A stretch of DNA of 5,760 nucleotides from the NCBI GenBank assembly GCA_902773195.1, contig CACYDL010000291.1:1-5760 (forward strand), given 5' to 3'. Positions 5,048 through 5,760 of this stretch are shown piece after piece. Under the pieces are notes generated by a model. That model worked only from the letters and a program-made list of their open reading frames with translations. It made no database searches and was not told where the DNA came from. Origin of the DNA: an uncultured Lachnospiraceae bacterium. Its GTDB lineage: Bacteria; Bacillota_A; Clostridia; Lachnospirales; Lachnospiraceae. A program made the translations under genes and the position numbers. Within the stretch, counting starts at the first letter, position 1. Every line of letters begins with the position of its first letter.

Positions 5048-5760
5048 ATGAGACTGAGAAATATACCGGAAGCCAAGGGAATCGTCGAGTCCAGCCGTTT
5101 CGTCGTACAGGACCCGGAGACGAAAAGAGGACAGTGGAAGCAGGATCCCGGGAGGAAGCTCCTGATCGAGATCGGCATGGGGAAGGGGCGCTTTATCATC
5201 GAGACCGCCTCGGCGCACCCGGAGTCGGATTACATCGGAATCGAGCGCTATCCCAGCGTGCTGTTCCGGGCGTGCGAGCGCATGGAAGGGATTCCCTACA
5301 GCACGCCGGCCGACAAGCAGGAGAGGGAGCTCCATCCGGAGGCGGACAGGGACTTCCGGGCGCCCGGGAACCTGAAGTTTCTGAGCATGGACGCGCGGCA
5401 GCTCCCGGAGGTCTTCGCCCCGGGCGAGGTGGACGGAATCTACCTCAATTTCTCCGATCCCTGGCCCAAGGCCAGGCACGCGAAGAGAAGGCTGACGTCC
5501 CGGGAATTCCTCGCCGTCTATGAGCAGGTGCTGGCAGAGGGAGGGATCCTGGAATTCAAGACAGACAACCGGGGCCTCTTTGATTTCTCCGTCGACGAGA
5601 TCCGTGAGACCGGGGGCTGGGAGCTCCTGAGCCTGACGTACGATCTGCACCGCGACCCGCAGCTTTGCGAGGGAAATATCATGACGGAATACGAGAGGAA
5701 GTTTTCAAATCTCGGAAACAGGATCTGCAAGCTGACGGCCGTGTACCGGGGGAAGCCGCG
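5048..5760 (+). CDS. trmB: tRNA (guanine-N7-)-methyltransferase TrmB, 3' end outside window
   Basis: TrmB uses S-adenosylmethionine to make 7-methylguanosine at position 46 in the variable loop of tRNAs. The first 237 residues are visible. They include the SAM-binding motif EIGMGKGRF (41-49), the family signature NFSDPWPKARHAKRRLT (134-150) with Asp137 and Arg/Lys residues for tRNA and catalysis, FKTDN (170-174), and NIMTEYERKFS (210-220). The N-terminus MRLRNIP is typical of Clostridia TrmB. ATG 5048 is the only plausible start: no earlier in-frame start occurs in the 48 bases upstream, and GGGAAG (5034-5039) sits 8 nt before it as a modest ribosome-binding site. Many homologues have about 213 residues. 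This one is longer, largely through a charged insert at about 82-107 between the second strand and the FLSMDA strand. No stop codon is reached before the window ends, but the last visible residues (CKLTAVYRG) are close to the usual C-terminus. Confidence 0.96.
   Translation, partial: MRLRNIPEAKGIVESSRFVVQDPETKRGQWKQDPGRKLLIEIGMGKGRFIIETASAHPESDYIGIERYPSVLFRACERMEGIPYSTPADKQERELHPEADRDFRAPGNLKFLSMDARQLPEVFAPGEVDGIYLNFSDPWPKARHAKRRLTSREFLAVYEQVLAEGGILEFKTDNRGLFDFSVDEIRETGGWELLSLTYDLHRDPQLCEGNIMTEYERKFSNLGNRICKLTAVYRGKP

Noticed and set aside
5005..5523. 172-codon + strand frame at the left of trmB
   Set aside because: It is a shifted-frame shadow; the trmB frame from 5048 carries all conserved motifs.

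Overview
The window looks like ordinary chromosome from a high-GC member of the Clostridia, most likely Lachnospiraceae. The Mfd, TrmB and galactokinase-type protein sequences read like that family, the order mfd followed by a SurA/PrsA-type lipoprotein gene fits it, and the promoters, terminators and AGGAGG ribosome-binding site are typical of Firmicutes. No species can be named from this stretch. All four genes are on the + strand. I see no mobile element, CRISPR array, tRNA or rRNA.

Layout: (1) 1-2064 is the 3' portion of mfd, the transcription-repair coupling factor; its N-terminal UvrB-like part lies upstream of the window. (2) A good sigma-A-type promoter is embedded in the last codons of mfd. 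It is followed by a leader of about 89 nt with two hairpins and then by a lipoprotein gene (2154-3428) with a SurA/PrsA-like foldase architecture but a degenerate, interrupted PPIase domain. (3) Two tandem intrinsic terminators (3522-3586) close that unit. (4) A monocistronic galactokinase-family gene (3652-4842) has its own near-consensus promoter. Its ATP-binding and catalytic residues are kept, but key sugar-contact residues are replaced. (5) An intergenic stretch of about 205 bp (4843-5047) holds a possible terminator and a cluster of DnaA-box-like sites. (6) trmB, the tRNA m7G46 methyltransferase gene, starts at 5048 and runs off the right edge.

The genes do not form one pathway: they cover DNA repair, extracytoplasmic protein folding, sugar phosphorylation and tRNA modification. 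Promoters and terminators cut them into at least three transcription units.

The points most worth following up are: the substituted sugar pocket of the galactokinase homologue, which may mean a different substrate; the DnaA-box-like cluster between that gene and trmB; and an abrupt codon-usage step inside mfd near position 820 (G/C at third positions goes from about 60% to about 97%), which suggests either recombination with a lower-GC relative or an assembly chimera.
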